Source of the DNA: Aulostomus chinensis
Lineage: Eukaryota > Chordata > Actinopteri > Syngnathiformes > Aulostomidae
Assembly (NCBI GenBank): GCA_037954235.1
Contig: JBBMOA010000004.1
Span: forward strand, 30,596,920-30,660,919
Direction: 5' to 3'
Length of the DNA: 64,000 nucleotides
Below, piece after piece: positions 21,409-32,734 of this stretch (position 1 is its first letter; each line of letters opens with the position of its first letter). Under the pieces are notes generated by a model. The model saw only the letters and a list, made by a program, of their open reading frames with translations, did no database searches and was not told the DNA's origin. The translations under genes and the position numbers were made by a program.

Positions 21409-21718
21409 CCCTGACTCTGACACACATGGGCTCTATATCCATTTCACTCACTTTACAACCTCAGAAAAAAAGTGATGCACAACAGCCTCAGGGTCTTTTC
21501 ACACGTCAAATAGGTGTCCTGTCAATACAAAGAAAAGAATGTTGATGTCATCGAGAGAAAAGTACTGCATCCTCCATCTGTCTACTTCAAATTACACGCT
21601 GCATGAGATTCCATTTCAAAGCTGCAGAAAGGCGCTTCAAGAAAAGGTGTGTGAGGGAAGCTCGCTCATGCTGGTCCCCAAAGACTCAAAGCGGCCCTTT
21701 CCTCACAATGAAACAAAA

Positions 21719-21828
21719 AAGCTTACAGCACCTGGTATTCCCAGGCAGTCTTCCATCCAAGTACTATCCAGGCCCGACCCTGCTTAGCTTCCGAGATCAG
21801 ACGAGTTCAGAATGGTATGGCCGTAAGC
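21719..21828 (-). pseudogene. 5S rRNA gene 12 (10-bp deletion class)
   Basis: 110 bases, with the shared deletion. Near-identical to gene 7, but with the intact GGCCGTAAGC start. Confidence 0.9.
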
Positions 21829-22137
21829 CCCTGACTCTGACACACATGGGCTCTATATCCATTTCACTCACTTTACAACCTCAGAAAAAAAGTGATGCAC
21901 AACAGCCTCAGGGTCTTTTCACACGTCAAATAGGTGTCCTGTCAATTCAAAGAAAAGAATGTTGATGTCATCTAGAGAAAAGTACTGCATCTGCCATGTG
22001 TCTACTTCAAATTACACACTGCATGACATTCCATTCCAAAGCTGTGGAGGGCGCTTCAAGAAAAGGTGTGTGAGGGAAGCTCGCTCATGCTGGTCCCCAA
22101 ACACTCAAAGCTGCCCTTTCCTCACAATGAAACAAAA

Positions 22138-22257
22138 AAGCTTACAGCACCTGGTATTCCCAGGCGGTCTCCCATCCAAGTACTAACCAGGCCTGACCCT
22201 GCTTAGATTCCGAGATCAGACGAGATCGGGCGTGTTAAGAGTGGTATGGCCGTAAGC
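22138..22257 (-). rRNA. 5S rRNA gene 13 (full length)
   Basis: 120 bases. It shares GGCCTGACC and GTGTTAAGAG with gene 2 and has a private CTTAGATTCC. Confidence 0.93.
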
Positions 22258-22567
22258 CCTTGACTCTCACACACATGGGCTCAATATCCATTTCACTCAC
22301 TTTACAACCTCAGAAAAAAAGTGACGTGCAACAGCCTCACGGTCTTTTCAAACGTCAAATAGGTGTCCTGTCAATACAAAGAAAAGAATGTTGATGTCAT
22401 CTAGAGAAAAGTACTGCATCTGCCATCTGTCTACTTCAAATTACACGCTGCATGACATTCAATTTCAAAGCTGCAGAAAGGCGCTTCAAGAAAAGGTGTG
22501 TGAGGGAAGCTCGCTCATGCTGGTCCCCAAAGACTCAAAGCTGCCCTTTCCTCACAAAGAAAGAAAA

Positions 22568-22677
22568 AAGCTTACAGCACCTGGTATTCCCAGGCGGTCT
22601 TCCATCCAAGTACTAACCAGGCCCGACCCTGCTTAGCTTCCGCGATCAGACGAGTTCAGAATGGTATGGCCGTAAGC
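22568..22677 (-). pseudogene. 5S rRNA gene 14 (10-bp deletion class)
   Basis: 110 bases, with the shared deletion. It has TTCCGCGATC on the plus strand, as genes 6 and 11 do. Confidence 0.9.
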
Positions 22678-22985
22678 CCCTGACTCTGACACACATGGGC
22701 TCTATATCCATTTCACTCACTTTACAACCTCAGAAAAAAAGTGATGCGCAAATGCCTCAGGGTCTTTTCACACGTCAAATCGGTGTCCTGTCAATAAAAG
22801 AAAAGAATGTTGATGTCATCGAGAGAAAAGTACTGCATCTGCCATCTGTCTTCTTCAAATTAACCACTGCATGAAATTCCATTCCAAAGCTGCAGAGGTC
22901 GCTTCAAGAAAAGGTGTGTGAGGGAAGCTCGCTCATGCTGGTCCCCAAAGACTCAAAGCGGCCATTTCCTCACAATGAAACAAAA

Positions 22986-23105
22986 AAGCTTACAGCACCT
23001 GGTATTCCCAGGCGGTCTTCCATCCAAGTACTAACCAGGCCCGACCCTGCTAAGCTTCCGAGATCAGACGAGATCGGGCGTGGTCAGAGTGGTATGGCCG
23101 TAAGC
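22986..23105 (-). rRNA. 5S rRNA gene 15 (full length)
   Basis: 120 bases. GCGTGGTCAGAG on the plus strand is private; the rest is like gene 1. Confidence 0.93.
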
Positions 23106-23194
23106 CCTTGACTCTTACACACATGGGCTCTATATCCATTTCACTCACTTTACAACCTCAGAAAAAAAGTGAAGCGCAACAGCCTCAGGGTCTT

Positions 23195-23222
23195 TTCACA
23201 CGCCAAATAAGTGTCCTGTCAA
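23195..23222 (-). promoter_or_regulatory. Conserved 5S spacer element, example
   Basis: Each spacer holds a conserved TTTCTTTTATTGACAGGACA-like stretch on the minus strand. Its conservation across divergent units may only reflect shared origin. The clearer regulatory element is the TATA-like GGATATAGAG about 26-32 bases upstream of each gene, for example near 23558 for gene 16. Confidence 0.4.
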
Positions 23223-23413
23223 TAAAAGAAAAGAATGTTGATGTCATCTAGAGAAAAGTACTGCATCTGCAATCTGTCTACTTCAAATTACACACTGCAT
23301 GACATTCCATTTGAAAGCTGTGGAGGGCGCTTCAAGAAAAGGTGTGTGAGGGAAGCTCGCTCATGCTGGTCCCCAAAGACTCAAAGCGGCCCTTTCCTCA
23401 CAATGAAACAAAA

Positions 23414-23533
23414 AAGCTTACAGCACCTGGTATTCCCAGGCGGTCTTCCATCCAAGTACTAACCAGGCCCTACCCTGCTAAGCTTCCGAGATCAGACGAG
23501 ATCGGGCGTGTTCAGAGTGGTATGGCCGTAAGC
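23414..23533 (-). rRNA. 5S rRNA gene 16 (full length)
   Basis: 120 bases. CCCTACCCTGCTAAGC on the plus strand has one private change. It is the last complete gene; a further partial spacer runs to about 23831. Confidence 0.93.
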
Positions 23534-23831
23534 CCTTGACTCTCACATACATGGGCTCTATATCCATTTCACTCACTTTACAACCTCAAAAAAAATGTGA
23601 TGTGCAACAGCCTCACGGTCTTTTTACACACCAAATAGTTGTCCTGTCAATACAAAGAAAAGAATGTTGATGTCATCGAGAGAAAAGTACTGCATCTGCA
23701 ATCTGTCTACTTCAAATTACACACTGCATGACATTCAATTTCAAACCTGCGGAAAAACTCTTCAAGAAAAGGTGTGTGAGGGAAGCTCGCTCATGCTGGT
23801 CCCCAAAGACTCAAAGCTGCCCTTTCCTCAA

Positions 23832-25428
23832 GCTGAAGTTAAAAGAATTGCAAATTAATCCTTCACAGGTACTTGTTCACAGAGATGGATGAAATAAAAA
23901 TTGAATATATTCTAGTATTATAAAAATACAATGAACAAAATTATTAACAATGAGTAAGAGGATTTTCAAAACAAAACAAACAGTGTCTTTCTTGGTTCTG
24001 AACTTTCGTTTCACTGAAAATAAAAATGTTTTTTAGTTAGATAGTTTCACATAAAATACCCTCAAGTCATCCTTTACACCTCAATTGTAAGGAAAAAAAG
24101 TTTCCTCTACAAAAGATAACCCTTTTGTTTTTTTAAAATATACATCATATTTAATCCCTTTCAGAATCCTTAAGTTACCTTCTAAAACGGTATTCTTTAA
24201 TTTACAACAACTAAAACTCAATATTTTACCTGTGGGCACACACACATTCATATGAAACACCTTAAATTAAATTTTTACCTGTTTCAGGCCTGTTTATTGA
24301 AGCTCGTGTGCGGTCGGGGCTTCACAACTGTAATGGCCGCTTCACTCGCAGCTGAGCACACAATAAAAGCAAGTGCATGTGTATGTTAGTCCTCACAAAT
24401 CCAGGGTTTTATTAGAAGGGGGAGAACGGGAATGGAGGATGAGAGTCTGAATGGTAATGGCAATGGCGGTGGAAGTCACAATCCAAACACTCACACGCAA
24501 TGGCGGGACAGCGAAAGTCACGAAGAAGAAAACACAGCAGGACAGGGCACAGCAGAACAGCAGAGCCATCGGATGGAAACCTGTCTCTCTCTCTCCAATG
24601 TCCGTCTCCTTCAAGCATATTATCTTAATTTAGCCACAATTATCAAACATTATCTCGTGTCGAATTCGCATTACCTTTACTTTCGCTCCAAACATATTAC
24701 AACGCTAAAGCTACGATCTGCAGGCACATTAGCACGGAATGCTATCCCTAGCTAGCACGTCGCTAACCATGTACACATCCAGTCTCTTTTCACTATAACA
24801 GTTAGATAAAGCGCAAATACAGGCATAAATATTCACCTCTCGAAGGTCACACAGAAGTTTACATCAGGACCACCAGTCGTCGACCTCCAAAATAAACTTA
24901 AATGCTCTCCACACAAACGATGCCTCCCCTCTTAACTCTCTGATCATTGCCTCTGTTTCTCTCCCCATGCGCGCTAACTACTCACCTCATAAACCTGCGC
25001 CACTAGTCCCACCCCTTACACAGTAACTTTCCTCTCATTGGCTTTTGCGGTCTTAATACACCCAAAGATCAAACAGGAATGAAATGATTGACAGGTAACA
25101 ATTGAGGTTACATACAAACACGGCTTCTTCCCCTCTCCTTATTCTCAGATCACTGATCTTTTCAAGACTCAGAGAACTTAAAGACCTTTATATGAATTTA
25201 TTTTTTAACTGTAAATAGTTTTACTTTTTAAATGTTACATATTATATTTATGCTTTTAACCTGCTCACATTATAACCAATTTTAACGATCATGAACTCTA
25301 TTTATTTTTGAACTTTTTAACACATCTTTTTATGCTTTTTATGCGATGTAATTTATTTGATTTTTTTACAGGGCTACATGTTGTATGATAACAAGAGTGT
25401 ATATTGTTTACAATGTGTTACAGTCAAT
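23832..25428. other. No gene recognised; CpG-rich patch at about 24290-25020
   Basis: After the array ends the sequence is AT-rich. From about 24290 to 25020 CpG dinucleotides become frequent (for example CGTGTGCGGTCGGGGC and CCAGTCGTCGACC), unlike the surroundings. No coding exon is supported. An old LTR or an unmethylated promoter region are both possible. Confidence 0.45.
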
Positions 25429-25690
25429 GGGTGGCACGGTGGTACCGTGGTTAACAGTGTCGCCGAAAAGCAAGTTCAAGTCCTGGCTCGAGCACAGGTT
25501 CTTTCTGTGTGGTGTGTGCATGTTCTCCCCGTGCCTGCGTGGGTATTCTGTCTGCAATGGACTGGCTACCTGTACAGGGTGAAACCTGCCTCTCACCTGA
25601 AAGCCACTGGGAAAGGCTCCAGCCTACCCCTGCAACCCTTAACAGAAATAAGCTGGGATGCATGGAAGTATAGAAAGCGGATACAATGAA
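25429..25690 (+). mobile_element. tRNA-derived SINE, internally deleted
   Basis: It has the head GGGTGGCACGGTGG and TGCATGTTCTCCCCGTGCCTG, joined directly to the tail GCAATGGACTGGC...GGCTCCAGCC. The central part is missing compared with 8219-8560. Confidence 0.75.
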
Positions 25691-25873
25691 GCGCATACAA
25701 ATTTTTCGAATGCACTAAAAAGTCTCACCTTTTGTTTTTTTCATATTGGTTAGTTTGGAAGCATGGAATTTCTGACAAAGCCTAAGTTTGTATTGTTTAT
25801 TCACTGATTTTTCTGACAATTTACAAACAAAGCTTTCAAAACTGAGAGGACAAGCAGTGGTGTTTAAGATCAA

Positions 25874-25946
25874 CACCCAACATGGGGCTTGAACCAACAA
25901 CCCTGAGACTAAGAGTCTCGTGCTCGACTGACTGAGCTAATCAGGT
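25874..25946 (-). tRNA. tRNA-Lys(CTT)-like
   Basis: A 73-base cloverleaf on the minus strand with D arm TAGCTCAGTCAGTCGAGC, anticodon loop CTCTTAG (CTT) and B box GGTTCAAGCCC. The acceptor stem pairs using three G-T pairs. The anticodon stem and T stem each have one mismatch. A TTTT occurs about 35 bases downstream. It may be a decayed gene. Confidence 0.6.
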
Positions 25947-26004
25947 TACGTCAGTGTAAGTCCCATAGCATGAAGCGGTCAGAGTGAGAGACTCACAGTC
26001 CTGT

Positions 26005-26330
26005 GAGTGATCACCCACCCACCCATCTATCCATCCATCCATCCATCCATCCATCCATCCATCCATCCATCCATTTTTCCGCTTATCCTGTTAATGGTCA
26101 CAGGGTGGGGCTGGAGCCTATCCCAGAAGGGACATTACCTTGGACAGGTAAGCAGTCCATCGCAGTCCACCGCAGCCAACAAATATTGACAGACAACCAT
26201 TCACACTCACAGCCATACCTACGGTCAATTTAGAGTTGCATTTCCATTTGCATGTCTTTGGACTGTGGAAGGAAGCTGTAGTACCTGGAGAGAACCAGCA
26301 CAGGGAAAACATGCAGACACTCTCAGGATT
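26005..26330 (-). mobile_element. tRNA-derived SINE with (GGAT)n tail
   Basis: The tail is a run of ATCC on the plus strand (about 26017-26073), followed by the SINE body in reverse orientation. The head is truncated. Confidence 0.8.
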
Positions 26331-27385
26331 TATTCCAATGAAGCGCCTAAAAAAGGAGTGTTGGAACTCACTCAGATGAATGAGACATTATAAGCCATCA
26401 AATATATACATGTAGATGTAGTGTTGGAGATCCAAAAAAACAGGGAGAAAAGAGAAGAGAAGAAGAAGAAGAAAAAAACAGCTTCTTTGACCAGATAACA
26501 TAGTTGTCTATTTCAATGTTTGAGGTCTGAAAAAATAACTGATTAACTGTGAAATGTGATGGACAGGCAAGTACTTACTAGGATCAGGGCAGCTGGAAGA
26601 TAGGCTCCTGCATCTGTAGGCAATATCAGAGACAAAGAAAAATCAACACAAATGAGCAGGCACTTGAACGATGCTAAAACCACTCTTTTTTAAACAAATA
26701 CAACCACAGCTCCTGATCTATGGCCTTAAGTACACTGTAATCATGCCATCAGACAGACTCATGCCAGAGCAGTAGCCTAGCACAAGATGGAGGAACGTAA
26801 TTGCATGTAAACACAGTCAGTGTGCACTCATCTTAATATGAACCGACTTAAATGTTGTGTGACACGTATATTGTGTGTACTGTAAAATGGTTCAGACTAT
26901 CATAAAGCTTCATGAATTCACAGGCAAAATACAGATGTCGCACACATTAATTTGTGGAGGCTCGAGATGTAAAAAGTAAAGTCAACTCTCTGTGTTTTTT
27001 GGATTAATTTGCAAGCATTTTCAACATTTTGGCTAGCTGCTAAATCTGGCTAGCATGATGTGCACCGAGTGTAATTATCAATGCAAATGTGGCAGGATGA
27101 GAGGTCCCATCCTAGCAGTGAGACTGGTTGGTGACGTTTTTCATATTCACGTGTTTAATTGTAGGCGTCCGGCTTTTGGGACACGGTCCCTTAATCGCCG
27201 CTAGTGGGGAAACACCCCCCCCCCCCCCCCCATCTGACGTGCAGAGGCTAGTTTGCCACAGCATACTAGCTGTGAAACCCTTTGCTCTGCATGCGTGCGA
27301 TCTACACCTGATTGGCACAGCTGGTGAGCCGTGACACTGAGGAAGAACTAGCTGCTGCTTTGCTACCGGGCGCTGTCTTGCCAGA
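26331..27385. other. No gene recognised
   Basis: Intergenic sequence with purine-rich bases at 26450-26480 and an 18-19-base C-run near 27212. No supported exon. Confidence 0.5.
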
Positions 27386-27663
27386 CTATCCTGCTTCGCT
27401 AGATGCTCCTGCTTTGCTCTGGCTGCTGTTTGCTACAGACTACCCTGCTTTGCTGTGGCTGCTGTTTTGCTACAGACTATCCTGCTTTGCTAGATGCTCC
27501 TGCTTTGCTCTGGCTGCTGTTTTGCTCAAGACTACCCTGCTTTGCTGTGGCTGCTGTTTTGCTCCAGACTACCCTGCTTTGCTGTGGCTGCTGTTTTGCT
27601 CCAGACTACCCTGCTTTGCTGTGGCTGCTGTTTGGCTACAGACTGTCCTGCTTTGTTACAGGC
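27386..27663 (+). repeat. Minisatellite with 37- and 55-bp units
   Basis: The basic 37-bp unit is AGACTACCCTGCTTTGCTGT plus GGCTGCTGTTTTGCTCC. Two units carry an extra 18-base GATGCTCCTGCTTTGCTC segment. The order is 54/55, 37, 55, 37, 37, 37, then a decayed unit. All three plus-strand frames stay open, which reflects the repeat rather than coding constraint. Confidence 0.88.
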
Positions 27664-28739
27664 TCCTGCTCTATTAGCCTGCTCTGCTACTAGCCTGTTC
27701 TGCGACCTACTGGCCATCTACACATGTTTTGCTTGTTTGTTAACTGTTTACTGTGTTCACTGGAGTGCTCTACTTCTGTGTTAACGAATTGGAATCTGCT
27801 GTGTGTTGAACTGGAGGTTGTTTCAGTAATTCACCTTGTTTAACCAGAGTCTGCCAGATCCTGATGTCCACCGTGTGGCGCCACTGAACTGTACTTCATG
27901 GTGCTCTGAAGGTTTGGATCTGCATTGTTTCCCATTCCTCCGCTTGGGCTTCAGGGTGTAGCAAGCTGCTGGACGGCTATCCGTTAGCTCCCTGGTCTAG
28001 CAATGGAGAAATGAACTCGTTTCTGGTTATTTTGGGTTGTATTATTTTTCCTTGCTAATTGGTGTTTAATAATTCTTGTTTCTCGAATTAATTTTTAAAT
28101 TGTGGTTTGAGTTTGGTTCTGGTTTTTGTGTTTGTTTTTTTTTTTTTTAGTTTTGGTGTTAAATTATAATTCTTGTCATTTCGTTTCAGGTACTGGGAGC
28201 TCACGGTCCTGGCGTTGCTTTTCCTCTTGTGTGCTGTGCACCCCTGTTTTGCTTTAATCATGTGTGTTTTTTAAATGTGATGTCCCAATTGATCAGGGTG
28301 TCTTCTGCCTTGGGATCCCTCACCCCCACTGGTAAGCTCCAGACTTGTTTAGATTCATTCTTGTTCTCTTTTTAATCTGCTGGCCTGTTTACAATAAAAT
28401 ATTTTTGTCATGGAACCACATCTCCTGCCAATTAGTAAATGAACCTGTGAGTGCCTTTTGGTCAGTACGTTAACTATTTCCTTGGGCAAAATTCCCAAGG
28501 TGGCGTTGTCCGGCTTTGGTCACTACTATATTTTAATAAGTGCACCCCCCACTCGTGTGTGTCGCCACACAAACTGGAAACTTCACTTAGCCTCCACTGG
28601 CCTACAGACTTTGTGCCAGTGTCTACAATAAATGCAATCACTACTCACCAAATGACTGTGATTGAGATGGATGACGAAAACCAAGGCTCTGGCCTCACGT
28701 GCAGATCAGGAGATTCTCCTTGCGTCCATAAGGCAAAGA
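27664..28739. other. No gene recognised; polyadenylation signal near 28393
   Basis: T-rich sequence with AATAAA at about 28394 and GGGCAAAATTCCCAAGGTGG near 28483. It could be the remains of an LTR element, but I cannot support one. Confidence 0.4.
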
Positions 28740-28975
28740 TACTGTTTTATTTACAGTGAAGTACTGTATTTTAGCATTACAGCATAGTTCTGTTAAACAG
28801 TCATGGGGTGTAATTTAACAGATTCCTATTAGAATTAACGGCAAAGTACTGTATTTTTATAAACGGTGATACTATTGAAATCTTGTGGTAGATTTACAGC
28901 AGTTGCTTGCAGTGTACAAGTCCCACCGCTTTTATAAAATTCATCACTGGATTCAGGACGACCCCTGCTACTCGG
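28740..28975 (-). repeat. MITE-like interspersed repeat
   Basis: It contains repeated AAAGTACTGTATTTT-like motifs, and one end (28915-28972) is matched inverted at 4147-4204. The two copies suggest a small non-autonomous element. The family is not identified. Confidence 0.5.
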
Positions 28976-29249
28976 CCCCGGTGGGCGGGAGGAGGCTCAG
29001 GCCCAAACAACGCTGACTGCTGTTTTAATTTAATCCCAGGTTGATGTAATACTCTGATAAATCAGTGGTATTTATTTCATGATTTTCACAGGAATAAATT
29101 AAGAATAAAATGCCAGTTCATGGTTAAGCTAAAATTTACATAAATAAGTATTTGTTATGAAGAAGATATTAAAATGTAAATAAAATTAGTAACTTTCAAA
29201 AAATCATTTCACGTAGTGTGAATGTCTTTAAAATTTTTTTAAAGTAATT

Positions 29250-29830
29250 CTATTACGTTAGGTTACGTGCGTGAGTTCATGACCTTTAGTGTTTACACTT
29301 CTGGGAGAAACGAGCGCGAGGAAGGCGCATCGTGTGAATTGCGTAACGTTATCGGAGTTTGGAGACTGTGTGTCGTCGGAGAGGAGTTTTTATCGGTAAC
29401 GGACTGTGAACTGTAATTGACCGACGTGATCGGAGTGCGTGAGTCGGATTCTCCGCCACCGATTGTGTTTTGAGCACCAGGCAAGTCCAGTTACAGAAGC
29501 TAGCGGGAGCTAGGCTAACGCTGTCCACGCTGAAGGGAGACGCCGCTGCACGACGGGACAGGAGCTTCGGATAGTCGCCTCGGGAGAGAGTCGTTAACGG
29601 AAGACGCGTCACTGCTGCCGACGGAGTCGGAGGATGTGCCGCTGCTGCCGAATCACGGAGGTCTGTTGCTGCGGGCTGCTGCGAGCGGGACGGTTGCTGC
29701 CACAACGAGCGAGGGATTCATCGGCTGCGGTCCGGTATTGTTGACCTCACCGACACACGGGGGGATCTGGTAAAGGTTTCCATCATGAGCTCCAACTAAA
29801 GCGCGCCAACGAAAGTAAACATGAGTGCAC
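29250..29830. other. CpG-rich patch without recognised gene
   Basis: About 580 bases with dense CpG, for example CGAGCGCGAGG, CGGAAGACGCGTCAC and GCGCGCCAACG, set between AT-rich flanks. Possible readings are a Pol II promoter with a first exon or the 5' region of a retroelement. No domain is visible in its frames. Confidence 0.5.
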
Positions 29831-31464
29831 TCGAAATAAAATTAGACAGTTGAAAGAAAGAGACAAACAATATACCCCGGGGTTCTTTGTATTTTCTATA
29901 GTCTTGTTTATTCAAGGTTTGAATGTGTTTTTCTGCAAGCTTTTAATACATTTTTCTAAACGGAAATCTTGTGTTGTTTCATTGAATTTGTGTGTTGTTA
30001 CTGAAGCTTTACAGCAGAGTTTAAAGGTCAAGTGTTCTCCCCATAGCCTCCATTTGAATATTTAAGAGTGAGAATCATACATTGCCCTAGATTGATATTA
30101 ATTATTCCAGATGGGACTTTTACCATACAAGATATTTGAAATGAGTTAAAGTGTTCCCTGTAAGCCTAAGGTGGGTTTTAATATTGGAGCCGGTGGTAAA
30201 AGGGTTACATTTAGAAATCTAAACCCCTGCTACCATGAGCACACATGGAAATAAAGACTCAACTGACCGCTCGGTCTACTTCAGCTAGCACACTGAACAA
30301 TACCGTTGTTTACTTGCTAGCTGATAAGTGAGCAGCTGATGTTTGCAATAACATTGAAATAAACTAAAAATAGAGTCAATAGCTCAAATCCTATCACCAC
30401 CAAAGGAGCCACGTCTTTAACACTTCAATCTCATAGCGACTCCTCAGGATTTCTTCTTCTCTCCATTGCATTTTGTAGGAGGCTCCTGCCGGTCCACACT
30501 GCCTTCCCCCTAACAGATTCAGCTACTGAGACTAAAGTTCGTTAGTAAGCTCAATGCATAAAAGTGACGTAATATTTGTTGAAAACTAAATAGGCGTGAA
30601 GCTGTAACCTCACATGAACACTTGAAGTCTAGATTTCAGCTGCATGTGAAGAAATCAGCATAAAATCCTTGTGTTGGTGTTTAAACCTGGACTACCAGAA
30701 CCAGGCTAAGAGGTGTTTGTCTGTTAGCTGTGAAGCAAACTGAAACATGAAGGCTTTGAGGGTTTGTTTACAACACAAAGAAAGATTCAATGCTCAAACT
30801 GCCAACTCTGTAAAAAAAAAAAACATTTTTACAAATCTCAGTTTATTTCTTCATGAAGATCTTAATGAGGCAATCAGCACCAGAGCACTAAAGTTAAAAT
30901 TAGTAACACCGTCACGAACGATGGATTTATTTGACCCAATGTAGTTTTCCTGATCAAATATAGTTTTCATCAAAATATATATTTTTTTTATAATTATTTC
31001 CCAATATGCAACGTCACATAAATGAAAAAATGGAGGACCCTATAAAATGACCTGACGTCAGTGTTCAAGGGTGAAGTCATTTTTGGAATGAAGAAGAGTT
31101 CATCCAGCTTTTTTTGCCTCGTGTCTCTGAACCAGTTCATTTGTTGTGTCCACGCCGTTCCGTGTTTAACATGTTTTATGTAACATGAATAACATATTAA
31201 TATACAAATATATACATGACATAAATTATATATAGACACAGATAAACATCAATAACCAGTGAGAGAAGTCATGTGATTCTCCGACCTCTCTAAGCTGCAT
31301 CGCAGTGCTGGAGGAGTGCTGACATCATTTATGGTTCCTTGCTGGATGAAGGCCTAAACTATGGAGTGAAATCTACTGCCTTGAACTCACTCCATTTCTG
31401 CTCAGGCTTTTCCTGCCAGCAAGGCAGTGGCAAGAAAAGCAGTCAGCTGATGTCCACAGCTCAA
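29831..31464. other. No gene recognised
   Basis: AT-rich intergenic sequence. No supported exon or RNA gene. Confidence 0.5.
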
Positions 31465-31805
31465 CATGAGAAGGAAACATTTCTTTTGAAGAAAAAACAT
31501 TTCAAGGAGTTTTTCCTGCCAATACAGGACAACACCCACTCACAAACCAGTGCTGGACAAGTTCCTTCAAAGCTGTCATGCCTTATTTCTTACTTGTTAC
31601 TGTCATTTTAAAATAATTGGTTCCATTACGATTGTGTCTGCCAGCGCTTGGTGACTGTACAGGAGGTCTGTGGACCGCAGGGCCACAACAAGCCCATTTC
31701 CTCAACTCTCCATTGAGTACAGAGGTCCCCAAGTATGGACCAGTGAGGATAAATGTGATAGTGTAGAAGTCCTTTTGTTCTTCAACTTGTCCAACTTGAT
31801 GGTGA
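31465..31805 (+). repeat. Left arm of a 340-bp inverted repeat
   Basis: Complementary to 32340-32685 with few mismatches (GCCAGCGCTTGG and CCCCAAGTATGGACCAGTGA are shared). The arms are separated by about 535 bases. Confidence 0.85.
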
Positions 31806-32339
31806 GTCTCCTTTTATCAAGGATTACTGAATGCTTGTGTTATTCATGGCATTGTTAACACTTTATAAACCCTTCATTCAGAGCTGTAAAGAACCTTTAA
31901 CCTCATATCCCAGAGATCAAAGTGGGCCACTAACCGGTGAGATGAAGCTATGCTATGCTGCTACATTCTGAAGAGGTAAAGTTGCAGGTTCTGAGAGTGA
32001 TGGCTAACCTGGATGTGTTCATCTCCTACTTTAATATCAGCGTCCCAACTTGGAGCTCTGACCACCTCCAGCTTTTTGTTCCTGTTTCTGCTTCAGTCAA
32101 CAGGGAACTCAAACCTGCAATAGAATCATCAACAACAATGGAATAGAAAACAGAGGAAGACAAAATATCATAAACGTACAAAGCTGAGAAATGTTCATGA
32201 AGAATAAATGCACACATTATGATTGAGGCCAGAAAGTAAAACTCCACACCAAATGTATTTTGACATGTAGGGATAATGAACTTGAATGTGTTGAAATAGC
32301 AGATGAATGAATCCACTATCACAAGATGGTGTCACAGAT

Positions 32340-32685
32340 CTCACCATCAAGTTGGACCAGTTGAAGAACAAACAGACTTCTCCACGATCACATTTATCCT
32401 CACTGGTCCGTACTTGGGGACCTCTGTACTAAATGGAGAGTTGAGGAAATGGGCTTGTTGTGGCCCTGCGGTCCCCAGACCTCCTGTACAGTCACCAAGC
32501 GCTGGCAGACACAATCGTAATGGAACCAATTATTTTAAAATGACAGTAACAAGTAAGAAATAAGGCATTACAGCTTTGAAGGAACTTGTCCAGCACTGGT
32601 TTGTGAGTGGGTGTTGTCCTGTATTGGCAGGAAAAACTCCTTGAAATGTCATAAAAGTTTTTTCTTAAAAAGAAATGTGTAAAAC
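32340..32685 (-). repeat. Right arm of a 340-bp inverted repeat
   Basis: Inverted copy of 31465-31805. Frames inside it are shared by both arms and show no protein-family features. Confidence 0.85.
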
Positions 32686-32734
32686 ATTCATTAACATCCA
32701 GGCCCAAAGACAAGAGAGGGCAACGCTCCAGGAG

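Larger units (their letters stand above)
16803..23831 (-). repeat. Tandem 5S rRNA gene array, 16 genes
   Basis: Sixteen 5S genes, all on the minus strand, with repeat lengths of 418-430 bp (120- or 110-bp gene plus about 300-bp spacer). Nine genes are full length and seven share one 10-bp deletion. In plus-strand order, with F full and d deleted, they run F F F d F d d F d F d d F d F F. Spacers fall into recognisable types: for example, those after genes 1, 8 and 16 share TGATGTGCAACAGCCTCACG and those after genes 2 and 13 share a different form. This implies blockwise duplication inside the array. Partial spacers begin and end the array. Upstream of each gene is a GGATATAGAG element, with ATAT at about -30 to -27. 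Each gene ends in a T-run terminator. Confidence 0.97.

Noticed and set aside
17726..23858. A family of repeated 60-120 aa open frames on the plus strand of the 5S array
   Set aside because: They run antisense through 5S genes and spacers and recur only because the unit is tandemly repeated. They break wherever unit length changes.
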